A DNA stretch of 64,000 nucleotides from Castanea sativa (taxonomy: Eukaryota > Streptophyta > Magnoliopsida > Fagales > Fagaceae), in contig NC_134016.1 in the NCBI RefSeq assembly GCF_040712315.1, positions 49,168,986 through 49,232,985 on the forward strand, in the 5' to 3' direction. Position numbers and translations under genes: made by a program. The notes under the pieces are model-generated. The model was given only the letters and a program-made list of their open reading frames with translations, made no database searches and was not told where the DNA came from. Within the stretch, counting starts at the first letter, position 1. Every line of letters starts with the position of its first letter. This document shows, piece by piece, positions 44,376 through 55,659 of the stretch.

Positions 44376-47172
44376 TCAACCTTGAGAATTTCCATACAGG
44401 TTGGCATAAACCCTCTTAGTCCGATAAACAACAATCAAACTCAAGACTGTTGCCACAAGGCAAAGTCCAGACAGGATCCCAAATGTGATGGAATAGCATA
44501 TGGTTCCCAAACAAGTGAGGTCATCATCACGAAGAGGTATTGCAAGCATGGCTTTAGAGTTTTGATGTGAGAGGCCGGCTTGGAGATCTGCATAATAGTC
44601 ATATATACCACTAGCAATGACACCTGAGAAAATCAGAGAACCTACTGGACTAGCAAGTGTAAGAAAATTATACAAGGCCCCAAAACTCTTCAGGCCAAAT
44701 AGCTCAGAAGCTGAAGCTGGCACAATTGCCCAGTGAGCACCATACCCAAGCCCTATCAACACAGTGAGAACATAAATTTCTCCAGGCCATCCCATAGTAG
44801 CGTAGAAAAGTCCAATTGCCATGATAACCTGAACCATGGCCATTGTCACTGGTCTTGGGTAGGCATATTTTCTGGTAAAATAAAATGACAAATTACAAAA
44901 CAGGATCAGGAAATGATGTGCTTATAATGACTGAAGGAAAATACTGATGTCGTACTTTTAAATTAAATAATTAGAGTGTACCTTATTACAAGCTCAGAGA
45001 AGTAGCCGCCACCAACACGGCCAAGAAAGTTCCAAATGCTGATCATGGATACATATATAGTTGTATCATCATATCCCAGTGATTCACAAATCTGACCGAA
45101 GTTATCAATAACTGCCAAACCGGATCCAGAAGCCAGAACAAGGGAGAAGAAGATCAGCCAAAAATCTGCTTTTCTTAATGCCTGCATTAATGTGAAATCC
45201 TCTCCTCTACGAGGGCCTTTTCGCCTTCTCACAGCTCCTTCTGCAGCAGCTTGGAACAGTTTAGCTTGCAAATGAGCAATTCGTTTTTTCCTTTCTGATG
45301 CCGGAAGGGAGTCTACTTCTGGAGGCTTCTCATCTTCAACCTCACTGAGAATAATCTCATTTACACCCTGCTCAGATTTACTTGCTTCTTGTTTCTGTGC
45401 TTCAGAGAGAAGGCTCTCCTCAGCTGGAGGCCTTGGTCCCGAGAAGAATACCAATCGAATGGGAATTATAACTGGAAGCAGTATGAAAAGAATTAAAATA
45501 ACTGCAAATAAAGTGATTATAGCTTGACTCACGTCAACCAGATCCTCAATCACCAACACTGCCAGCAGATAAATTGCCAGAATGAGGCAAACACTGTAGG
45601 TAAAGAAGAAGCTTGAATTATCAGATGGTTTAACTTGTTTGTGACCTCCCACAGGTCTAATAATGAACATCAGAGCAATAACAACAATTGTTGGTGCAAC
45701 TGCAACCATGAATATGAGTGATGATTCATTCGGAAAATTGATCATAAGATAAATCTGAGTCAAAATTGCACCACTCAATCCAGCAAACCCCTTCAATATC
45801 CCCACAACAGGACCCCGGCTTTTGGGGAAGTTTTGCACACATGAAACTAGAGCAGCTGTGTTGAAGTAGGTCTCACCGTTTGTTCCCACAAATAATGCAA
45901 GGCACAACTGCAAATTAAAAAATGGTTAACATTTTTGCCAGCACAACATAGTTTAAGAAATCTTTCAGTTCTTTCTAACTAAGTGGGTTAACTAATCAAA
46001 TCCAAAGTACATGCTTCGCAGCAGGATAAGTTACATGTAGGGAAATAATTGCCATTCTCTAATAGTAAGCTAAAGGGAGTAATACCATGATCAATGTACA
46101 TGAACCTCTATACACTTATTCCACTTCAATTCAGATCTAGGAGTTATATGACCAATTCAGATCTAGGAGTAATACCATGCATCTTCATGTCTGTCAAGCA
46201 TGCTTTTGTGTGTGTGTCTTTGATAACTATCCATGTTGTGAGTGAAAACATATATGTATCTCATAAATAGCAGTTCCTACAGTTAATTTGTGTGATAGGC
46301 AAACTTCAACAACTTGGTTTGTACATCTACAAGAAATTACTACCGAAAAAAGTTGTATAATTTCCTCAAAAAAGGAGATTTTTATCCATATTCTTTAAAT
46401 TGGTTTAAAAAAGAAAAAAAGGAAAAAGAGAGCAATGTACACCGGCTATCGTCAAATGCTTTTCAGTATGAAGTTAACATTCCCCAACACCAGAGACGAG
46501 CAATAAAGGGATCTAGCTTCAGGCAGAGAATCACTTAAGGCGAAGAAACTCCTAATTATTCAATACATCCATACTTTCTTTTGGACATCTCAAGTCGCAA
46601 ATTAAGAAAATTGACTAACCACATCCTTATACTAAACAGAGGACTTCTTCTGATACTGAACCAAAACATTATGTTCAAACTTCACTCGTGTTTTAATTCT
46701 GTAGTTATTTTCAGCAAGGAAAGCAAACCCCTATAAGGATTAAATCTGTAGTTATTTTCAGCAAGTAAAAACATATGGCTGGCTTTTCACAAGGATCTTA
46801 TACCCAAATCAGGTATCTATTAAAAGAGTCAGTCAAGCAAACTACTTGACACCCCCATCAGTCTACAGTCTTTGAAAGATCAGTCTCCTCAAACTTTGGC
46901 CCCTTATTTTTCCTATTTGATTCAATTTCTCTCTGGCATGGCATTGCCGTTTTCATTTGTCCGCTCTCCTCACTTGAGGAATTTCAAGCTTCTTACAATT
47001 TTGATGGATTGACAAAACACTGACTAATTGTATCAGTTTCTGAAAGTTCTAATTTTGGGAATACATCTACCAACTAAAACGCAAAACGACAAAGGTTTTG
47101 GCAATTGGCATACATGTCGGACCACATCACATTCGCTCATCATCACTGTAATATTGCTGAAGATGATCACCA

Positions 47173-47215
<43 letters not shown>

Positions 47216-47689
47216 TAGAGAAATCAAGCAATATTTATCAAGATTCAATAATAAAAATCGCACTATTCCATAGAGCCAAAAGAGAAATTAAATTTAAATC
47301 ACACAAACAGGAAAAAAAAAGTGAACAAATGAGAAGTTGATTAAACTCACCACCCAAAAAGGCAAAGCAGGCAATACACCAGCAACAACAAGCCAAACCA
47401 AGCCATACCCAACAAAGTTCTGCACCACCCCAATGAGCAAAATGACCCAGATGGGCAAAACCTCACACAAACTCCCAGCCACAAAACCAATACTATCACC
47501 CAAGTCCTTAGCCACACCCAAAAAAGCCACCTGCCTCTGGTCGTACCCCATGGCACTCTTTATCACAGGTGATATGCTTCCAAACAAGTACCCAACACCT
47601 GCACACGACTGCACCCACATTGCACACACAAACACCAGCCATCTGTTGTTGATCAAAACCTTGAACTTTTCATGCCACTGAAGCTGCAT
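44376..47689 (-). CDS. NFD4-like nodulin/MFS membrane protein, copy B
   Basis: Tandem paralogue of copy A with the same three-exon structure: 47689-47351, 45907-44982, 44871-44376, 586 aa, all splice sites conserved, no frame breaks. The start is ATG 47689 (MQLQWHEKFK); an upstream in-frame GTG is not used. Differences from copy A include K/Q at position 4 and G/V at 11, S/G in GFAGLSGAI, NT/PA before EESLL, and NNTT/DDTT in exon 2, which removes a glycosylation-like NTT. They are mostly conservative, so both copies look functional. Intron 1 (45908-47350) represents the state without the LTR insert. The family's biochemical role is not established; plant relatives are named for NUCLEAR FUSION DEFECTIVE 4. 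Confidence 0.92.
47171..47212. repeat. (GT)n(GA)n microsatellite in intron 1 of copy B
   Basis: The GTGTGTGTGA then GA tract corresponds to a shorter GA run at 39348-39361 in copy A, so it has changed length since the duplication. Confidence 0.8.
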
Positions 47690-48066
47690 ATTCCTATATG
47701 ACCAATTCAAGACCACAGTCACTGATCAAACAGGTTCAATTTTTGCATACCAGTTTGATTAAGATTGAACAACTATGAAGGTAAAACGTGCAACTTGTTG
47801 TGTTTTTTATTGTTAGTGTGAAGGGTCTGAGAGAGAGTGGACCATAGCGCGAGTTATAAGCCTCATGACTCATCATGGTCTTTACGACCAAACGGTCACT
47901 GTCTTATACTACAATAATAAGAACGAACTTATCCAGCTTTTATTATTATTATTATTTATGAAATAACTTATCAAGCGTATATTAGTAACAGATTTTCTTC
48001 AACGATATAGCTTATTACTCTGCTCCTAGGTAGTCCTATGATTATAGACACCACCTATCATCTTCT

Positions 48067-50129
48067 TAAATGAAACAATGAAAGAAAGAAACTACCAATC
48101 GTTTGTTTCTTTACAAGGAAAAGTACTCTTTCTTGCAAAAACAGGAAGTCTACTATAATAAATTTGAGGATTCTAGAAGCATTAATCTCAAGTCTCAATT
48201 AGCTTCTAGTTGAAGTACTACTTTTGTGTGTGTGTATATATATATATATAGAAGAAAAAAATATTTACATGAAGTACTAGTGTTTAACTTGGGACTCAGA
48301 ACTTTTAATACCATGATAAATTACATTTTCTCTTCAAATCTTAAATTGTTGAGAAATAATGAATTTAATCCTTTAATAATTATTCTAATTAAAAGATAAC
48401 ATTCAAATCACAAATAATCATTTACCAAACATTTGCATTTGTATATAATTGTTGAACTCGACGAATTAAACCCTTCATATAGAATAATGTATATGAATTT
48501 ACCTACTAATTTGAGATATGAGACTATTTGAGAGGGGGTTAGTATCATAATAAAGAGCAGTGTTTACACTCGTATGCGTACATATTAAGTGTGTAGTTTC
48601 TCAGAAAAAGAAAAAGAAAATATTAAGTGTGTAATAACACTGGAATTGTGAGTCTAACTCACAATTTTAATATTATTTAACACTTGTGTGGACGCACTCA
48701 AATGTGTAATATGTTTTATTCTTATAATAAATCACAAGAACAAAATGACACTATTAATATATATATCATTGATATGATATTAATATATATACATAGTGCT
48801 AACAATATATAACATACGATGGGGATTGGTAATGAATAGATTTTTTTGATAATAGTACATGAATAGATTATAGATATATTAGGATGGCACATGTGCTGTT
48901 GCATGTGACTCTTATTGGTCATTGATTTTATTTTTCATTTTAAATGATAAATTAGTCATGCAATGGGAAGATGCCAAAGGGTTTATCAGTTAACAAAATA
49001 AATCTCAGAAAATATTGGAGTTGGACTGGAGGATAAGAGTTGCAATATGATATTTACTAGAATTATTAATTGATGGCTATGACAACTACAGGAAGATTAT
49101 ATAACAGTTCCAGGAGACCCCACCATTACACTGAAATACAAGTTCATTGATCTTGTTTTGGATTTGAATGAACCCAATGCTGACTTGGATAAAATTTATC
49201 TACAAAATTAAATGTATTACACAATATCATTATATTGGAGGTGAATATTGATAAATTCACTATTGGATTACATCTTCTTTTTATATCCTCCATACTTACA
49301 AAAATTTTAAAAATTAAAGATCAATAGCTATGTCATTAATAAATTGTTTAAATTGCAAGTTTCTGTAGTTTAAAATTATGTATAATATATAAGCTTATAG
49401 ATCATATAGTACATAATATCCAATTGATATTAAATTTGGCATGTGTATTAAGAGCATGTAGAACATGCAATTCAACAGTTAAATTTTCAAAATATGTAGT
49501 AGTGTTTATTTTATTGAGTAAAGTTGTAACCTTAGACTACAACCGGCTTTATGACTAAATTTTGTTCTTTTTCGATAACTTGCGCCAATTAAGCTATAAG
49601 ACCTTCAGTTATAACTAAATTACTTGTTTAAGAATGTGGCATTTGATTATTCTTTATTATTATGCCAATACATTATAATTTTTTAAAAAAAATTTAAGAA
49701 GATAAAATTCGGACTCAGATTTTTTATTTGAGCTTAAAAAAATTTACCAAAATTGAGTAAATCAAAATTCAGAAAACTCTTTTAGATTAATTAACCCCAA
49801 AAAAAAAAAAAACTCTTTAGATTGCCAATAAAAGATAATGTAAGCAGCTGTGTCCGAGTCACATGCATGTCCAGATAAAAAAAGACACCAGAATCAGAAG
49901 CAAATGACAACTTTTCAATTAAGTACTAAATTGTTGTCGATCATGTCAAGAAAATAAACTTGAAAACGTGTTGTTTAATGAATATCTTAATAAAGAGGCA
50001 TGCACTGTGATTAATTATTAGTGTCTTTTGTCTCTTTGCATTCACTCTTAGTTTGGCCATTTTCTTGGATGACCCTTTTTTTTCTTTAAGGTCATAGTGC
50101 CATATATCATATTATATATGATTTCTCAA

Positions 50130-50200
<71 letters not shown>

Positions 50201-50360
50201 AATCCCAGTTGATAATGCAGAGGCCCAACAATTATATATATTTCTATTAGTCAATGGCCCTACGTGTTAAATCACCCCTTTTTATTTTTGAATAAAAGGT
50301 AGAAGATAGATCTCATTTAAAAAAAATTAGAATATGTAATGGGAGTATGGGACCATATAT
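48067..50360. other. Intergenic, no gene seen
   Basis: AT-rich. It contains small TA tracts (for example 48233-48250) and a longer one at 50133-50198. No exon or defined transposon was recognised. Confidence 0.4.
50133..50198. repeat. (TA)n microsatellite, ~66 bp
   Basis: Uninterrupted TA dinucleotide run. The length may be unreliable in an assembly. Confidence 0.9.
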
Positions 50361-50371
50361 ATGATATATCA

Positions 50372-50734
50372 CATTTGATCTTAGATACTACACTTATCAT
50401 ATATGCTAAAGCAGTGGTTGAGCTTCTGTCTAATTCTTCTTATTCCAACAATGCTGTCGTCCCACTAGTTGATGACTGCAGGCAAATGTTATCTCAGCCA
50501 ACTCAAGTTCGGATCTGTCACTGTTATCGTGAAGTTAATAGTTGTACTGATTTTTTAGCTAGGATAGAGACCAATCAGGATAGGGACTTTGTGTTGTATG
50601 ATGCTCCACTTGTGGACATCTTACCTTTTATGCAGTCGGATAGTAGTGGTCTGTATTATAACAGACCATGTTCTGATGTTATCTTTTCTTCTTAGTTTCT
50701 AATGAATTTCCTGATTACCACAAAAAAAAAAAAA
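50372..50734 (+). mobile_element. 5'-truncated LINE with poly(A) and target duplication
   Basis: Encodes the tail of a LINE RNase H-like domain (AVVELLSNSSYSNNAVVPLV, VRICHCYREVNSCTDFLAR) ending in a stop, a short 3' UTR and 13 A. ATGATATATCA flanks it at 50361-50371 and 50735-50745, an 11-bp target-site duplication. The coding frame starts upstream in target sequence and is not a host gene. Confidence 0.8.
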
Positions 50735-50950
50735 ATGATATATCATATATAATCCAAGTACATTGCTACTTTATAAGACCAACTTGTCTCTTGATTTTTA
50801 GAGACATTTTTTTTCTTATCCGTGTAAAATGAGCACCTTTTTCAGTTTGTATCTCATGATAATTCATAAGTGCATTCATGTTTCAACATCTTGTGAAGCT
50901 CATATATGTTTTGCATCACCAAAAAATAAGGAAAAAAAACAGAAGGAGAA

Positions 50951-50991
<41 letters not shown>

Positions 50992-51064
50992 CACACAAAT
51001 AATCTGTTTTTTTTTTTAAAAAAAAATTTGTTGAGAAGCCTCCACCCAAACTTATTTATTATGT

Positions 51065-51560
51065 AACCTTTTTGGAACTCGGGTTTGCTAAACTTGGAAC
51101 TAATGGTAGTTTCTGGTTTTGTTGGTTTTGATCATGATTTTCTCCGCATGGGGAAAGGGATGGAGTTTTTTGCTTTCTGAATCTGGGATAGAGGACATAG
51201 TAATCAAACTTTCCAGTAAAACTCGAGTTTACCAAACTCAAGTTTTAAGCATTATAGCAACAAAAAAAAAAGTGATACATAATTAAGAATTATGTTAACA
51301 GATGCCTATAAAGCAGTTGTTAATAAATCATATTAAAAAAAATTTAACATCATTTTTATGGGGAAATATAAAAAACTATCGATTAAATTTATTATTTTAT
51401 CATTTTTTCATAAAATATTTCTAAATATAGTTCCTAAACCAATGTCCTTGGGACATTTTTTAACATATCTCCATAGTTAAATAAGTTCCAAAATTAAGTC
51501 AAATATGAGTTTAGAATTTGAGTTTGGTAAACTTGAGTTTTATTTGGAACTTGGGAGAGA
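51065..51560. mobile_element. Possible relict of the CTCGAG foldback family
   Basis: GGAACTCGGGTTTGCTAAAC near 51074, AAACTCGAGTTTACCAAACT near 51220 and GAGTTTGGTAAACTTGAG near 51520 resemble the ACTCGAGTTTGGTAAACTCG words in the arms of the 40332-43047 element, in mixed orientations. No target duplication or full termini were found. Confidence 0.35.
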
Positions 51561-53824
51561 CTTTTCAGTAATTTTTTTTTGCAAAACAATATATTTGGCA
51601 AAAAAAGAAAAGTATATTCTGAAGTGCTTTGATAAATTTTAATACAAAATTGTTGGATTACATGTAGAATTTGTATTTTTAATGCCAAAAAATTTAATAG
51701 AAAAAAAAAATTGTTTGATGTGTAATAATTTGTTTTAAAAACAGTAGTTTATCCATAAACAGCCTCTCTATCATTAATTAGAGGATGAATTGCTAATCCC
51801 ACCACATTCTCACATAGATTAGTGACGAAAAGATTGAGAAGTTTATAACTTCTAGACACTCAATCCCCATTAAATCAATCTTTTGAGCTTGAAGGATCTG
51901 GGTGTTGCACTCTCATTGATGAATCCCATTCTTCATAGGATACTTGGATAAGTTGGATGACATTAATTAATTATTTGAAAAGAGAAAGAAAATGAAAAAT
52001 ATAAACCAATTTATGGCTTAACAACTAGCATCACATGGTGGTCCATTTTTTATTAAGTTTATTATTGAACAGCTATATAATACTTCTGGATATAATTGTA
52101 ATAGCAAAGTATGAAAATTTGTAATACTTATGTTAAACTAGAAGAATTTTCTTTATATATATATATATATATATAATTTTTGGGATATGTTTCATAATGA
52201 TTGTTTTGTTATTAGATCAAGACATTAAGACATTAATAAATTTATGTTTGGGGGTAAGCTAAGTTAATCAAGAATTTAATATAATTGAATTACAAGCTAG
52301 AAAATTTGTTCACGTGGACAGCTTAATTGATGTGAATGTGTGAATTGTGATGCCTCAGCCTGTTGACTTATCTAAATTTAAAAGAATAATCAACATTTAT
52401 ATACCTGCCAGCTAGAAATTTTGTGCATCACTATATCAGTTTTAACACGCAAGAGCTAGACAACAATACTTTGAAGATTTGATATGTTTAATATGTAAAG
52501 CATGATCAGAACCATGCAGACCCTGTTGCCTATTTTTATTTCATTCTTTTATAAAGTTTCCTTCTTATGTCAATCATTGGATTATCATTAGATATAGACC
52601 ATTGAAACACTATGTGCATTACTGGATATTCATCTTGTTTTTGTAATGTGATTAGGTATTGAGTATTGACCATTAATTTTCATAACTCAATAATTGAGCT
52701 TTCACCCAAATCAATTAGGATTAGGATTTGGTTTTAGTAATTTATATAAGCATGCTATTGTTCTCTCATGAAGACCAATTTACAATGAATAAATTTCAAC
52801 CAAAAAAATAAAACTATTCACCAAGCTGTTTTTGGATGAGTTTTCAATTTGGCAATAACAAGTAAATGAGTAATTCATATCTGCTCTAAATATAACAATT
52901 TTGACCAGGTTTTTTATTGTGAATTTCTGACATTGAAAACTTTGATTACTATAAGTCAAAGAAAATAGCCATCAGATCACTTGGGCTACCTATTCAATGT
53001 CATGAAAACATCACATGTCCAACTACTTTTACAGGACCATCCAAATTGTCTTCTTATTACTTACTTAAACACGTGCATATATTGTCCTTTTTTCTTTGGG
53101 TAGGTAAATGTCATATGTCACAATCATTTTGACATAAATATATCAAAGTTTTGTACGTAACTACTTCTCAACTTACTTCTGCTAGAGTATCTATTATATT
53201 ATCTTGTGGTCTCAGCAAAAAATTATATTATCTTGAGGAAGAGGAGGCTTTGATTTGATACCAATTTATTTATTTCTAATTTGGGAGCTTTTCATATAAA
53301 TAAGAAATAAAAACATCACTCACAAAGTAACAATATTTATTGTAGCTTCCATGCCTACATTTACTACTAACAGCCATCAAAATCTATTGTCAATGATATG
53401 AATTACAATCACTTTCGCCAAATCTCAAACTAACACGTCTCATAAACAATATTCACAAAAACACAAATACGTTCAAAAACCTATCACACCATGTTCTTTT
53501 TTAAAAATGAGAATATTCTCCTTTCCCATGTAGGAAGATCTCTTGGACTAAAACCAAGGGGCGGCATGATGCATTTAAGGGTCTAAGGTAAAAATTGATT
53601 ATATTGTTTTAAATGCAAAATTACTACTAATTAACATGAATAACGTAGAATTTTTTCTTTTTTAAAAATTTTATAGACACAAAAAATTTGACAAAATTTT
53701 TCACACTTGTTGATGTGGTAGATTGATAATGGTAAGTAAAAGAGTGGGGTTAATGGTAGACCAAGATGAAAACTAGTAAAAATTTGCTAACTCAACTCTT
53801 ATTATTATTTTATTTTTTAGAAGT

Positions 53825-53995
53825 GTAACATTCACAATATTTTTCATAACAAATTTTAGGTTTTAAGTTACTTCTTGTTTTCTATTTGAAAACACCACTA
53901 TAATTATTATTTTTTGCCATCAATAACAGGTTGTAACAACCTATTATTTAACATTTGTTGTAAAAATGTTGTGAAAAATATTGTGGACGTAACAT
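53825..53995. mobile_element. MITE with ~35-bp inverted ends
   Basis: Left GTAACATTCACAATATTTTT and right AAAAATATTGTGGACGTAAC are inverse copies, continuing inward through CATAACAAATTTTA and TTGTAAAAATGTTGTG. About 170 bp, non-coding. Confidence 0.6.
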
Positions 53996-55659
53996 TTTTT
54001 TTTTCATTTGATAAAAAAATATTATTTTGTTTATTGATTATAAATAACACTATTGGTTAAAATTTGGGGGCTTTTTTTTTTTTTCATTGGGACCTTAGGC
54101 AACTACATCTATTGCTTTTACTATTCAGCCGGCCCGCTAAAACCTACAAAACTCTTTGCAGCACCATCTATATATAAGACTTCAATTCCTATTTTTTGGT
54201 AGACTTGGAATACCTTCTTTTATTGACAAGAGATACAAAATTATTTTTTTAACAAGGCACAGACTTTCGTTTCACTTCAAGAAAACTCATATCATGTCAA
54301 ATTATAAATTTGAGGCAATTCCTAAACTTTGTATCTTCCTTCCAAGTTATCATCATTCATGATTTTTTCCAAATCAATATGATCATTTTCATCTCAAGTT
54401 TTGCATGAAATTTAAGATCAGGTTTCACGCAAGTGATTTTGACTTCCCACCTCTCCACTGTGTAGTGTGTACCTACTAATAAAAGAAAAAGTCTTTAACT
54501 AGAAAATTATCTCCAAACTAAATTACTGGATCTACCTTTGCCTATGATTTCCCTTTATAGAAGTAAACCATACAAGCAGGAAAATAGAAACGTATTTAGG
54601 TACGCTACTACTACAGCATAGTCAAAGTTCAGTTTTCTAGTGAAGAAGATTGCCAAGATTTCAACTATTTTGCAAAAAAAAAAAATATATTAATCACACT
54701 TATAACAAAGTTATCAATCTCTTTCACTTTGACGCATCTACCTAATATGATTATTGCATCCCTTCAGGTTGCTCCCCCTCAAGCCAAAAGCCTCATGAAT
54801 CTACACTTACTTTTTCCATGTACTAATTGCAGGATTTCGTGAATAATCTCAAACACATATGCTATTATGCTACATCAATTAGGCAACTAGACCCAAATAT
54901 TTTCTAATGCACATATGTCAACATGGCTTCAGTTAAGGATTTTTATGTGAAATAGAATTATGAAAATGTTGATGCTTAAAAAATGTTAAAACAGGAAACA
55001 AGAAGCAAACACATGGACCCAGGCAAGAGTTGAAATTGTATCAGTACAAGATTCTACAAAACATGGAGCTAGATCCCATTGCCTCCACTGAGTGAAACCA
55101 GAAGTTGGCAAGAAACATTATAATAGAACCCAAGAGTCTGACTATCAAACAGACAACAATAAGTAAAATGAGACATAATAACCAGATCTTTCTTAAATAA
55201 CTGCTTCTCAATGGTATATACTATTATCCTTTTCATAAAATCTCTTGGACCTATTTCCTAGACACTCACTAACATAAGGCATAATCAACTCAATATTTCC
55301 ATTCGACTATTGCCATGAACTATGACAAGAAACTCTAGCATGACTTATTAACAATGTATATACACTTGAGCATGCAAGGCAATTCAACTTACCAAAAATT
55401 GCTTCATGCTTTTCTAGAAGCCTCTTTGTGCTTTTCTTCCCCTTGAAATTAAGAATATACCATTGTGAAACATGACTAATCAAAAAGCTTCATGTAGAAA
55501 TATGACTAGCAAATACACTAGAAAAACTGCATCCTCTGCTATCATATCCGACGGAAATGACCAGTACTAAGAGATGAAATTAACAATACTCCAATGAATA
55601 AATTAGAATAAACATGGTCTTGTACTGAAAGTACTTGTTACTTGTATTGAGGAATGATA

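Larger units (their letters stand above)
40268..48066. repeat. Tandem duplication, unit 2
   Basis: Second copy of the 5.1-kb unit. It starts with TATTTTCTTATTTACAAATT at the junction and ends at CACCTATCATCTTCTT near 48066, which matches the end of unit 1 near 40265. It is lengthened to 7.8 kb by the Mutator-like element at 40332-43047. Confidence 0.9.
50746..55659. other. Mostly intergenic, no gene seen
   Basis: AT-rich, with microsatellites (CT then TA at 50950-50990, TA at 52157-52176). The last few hundred bases probably hold the 3' UTR of the DUF1499 gene. No coding exon was recognised. A MITE lies at 53825-53995 and a possible relative of the foldback element at 51065-51560. Confidence 0.4.

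Noticed and set aside
53520..54150. Stretch with GGGGCGGCATGATGC and GGGACCTTAGGCAAC words, possibly a transposon
   Set aside because: Looks repeat-like, but I could find no ends, target duplication or coding domain beyond the MITE at 53825-53995.
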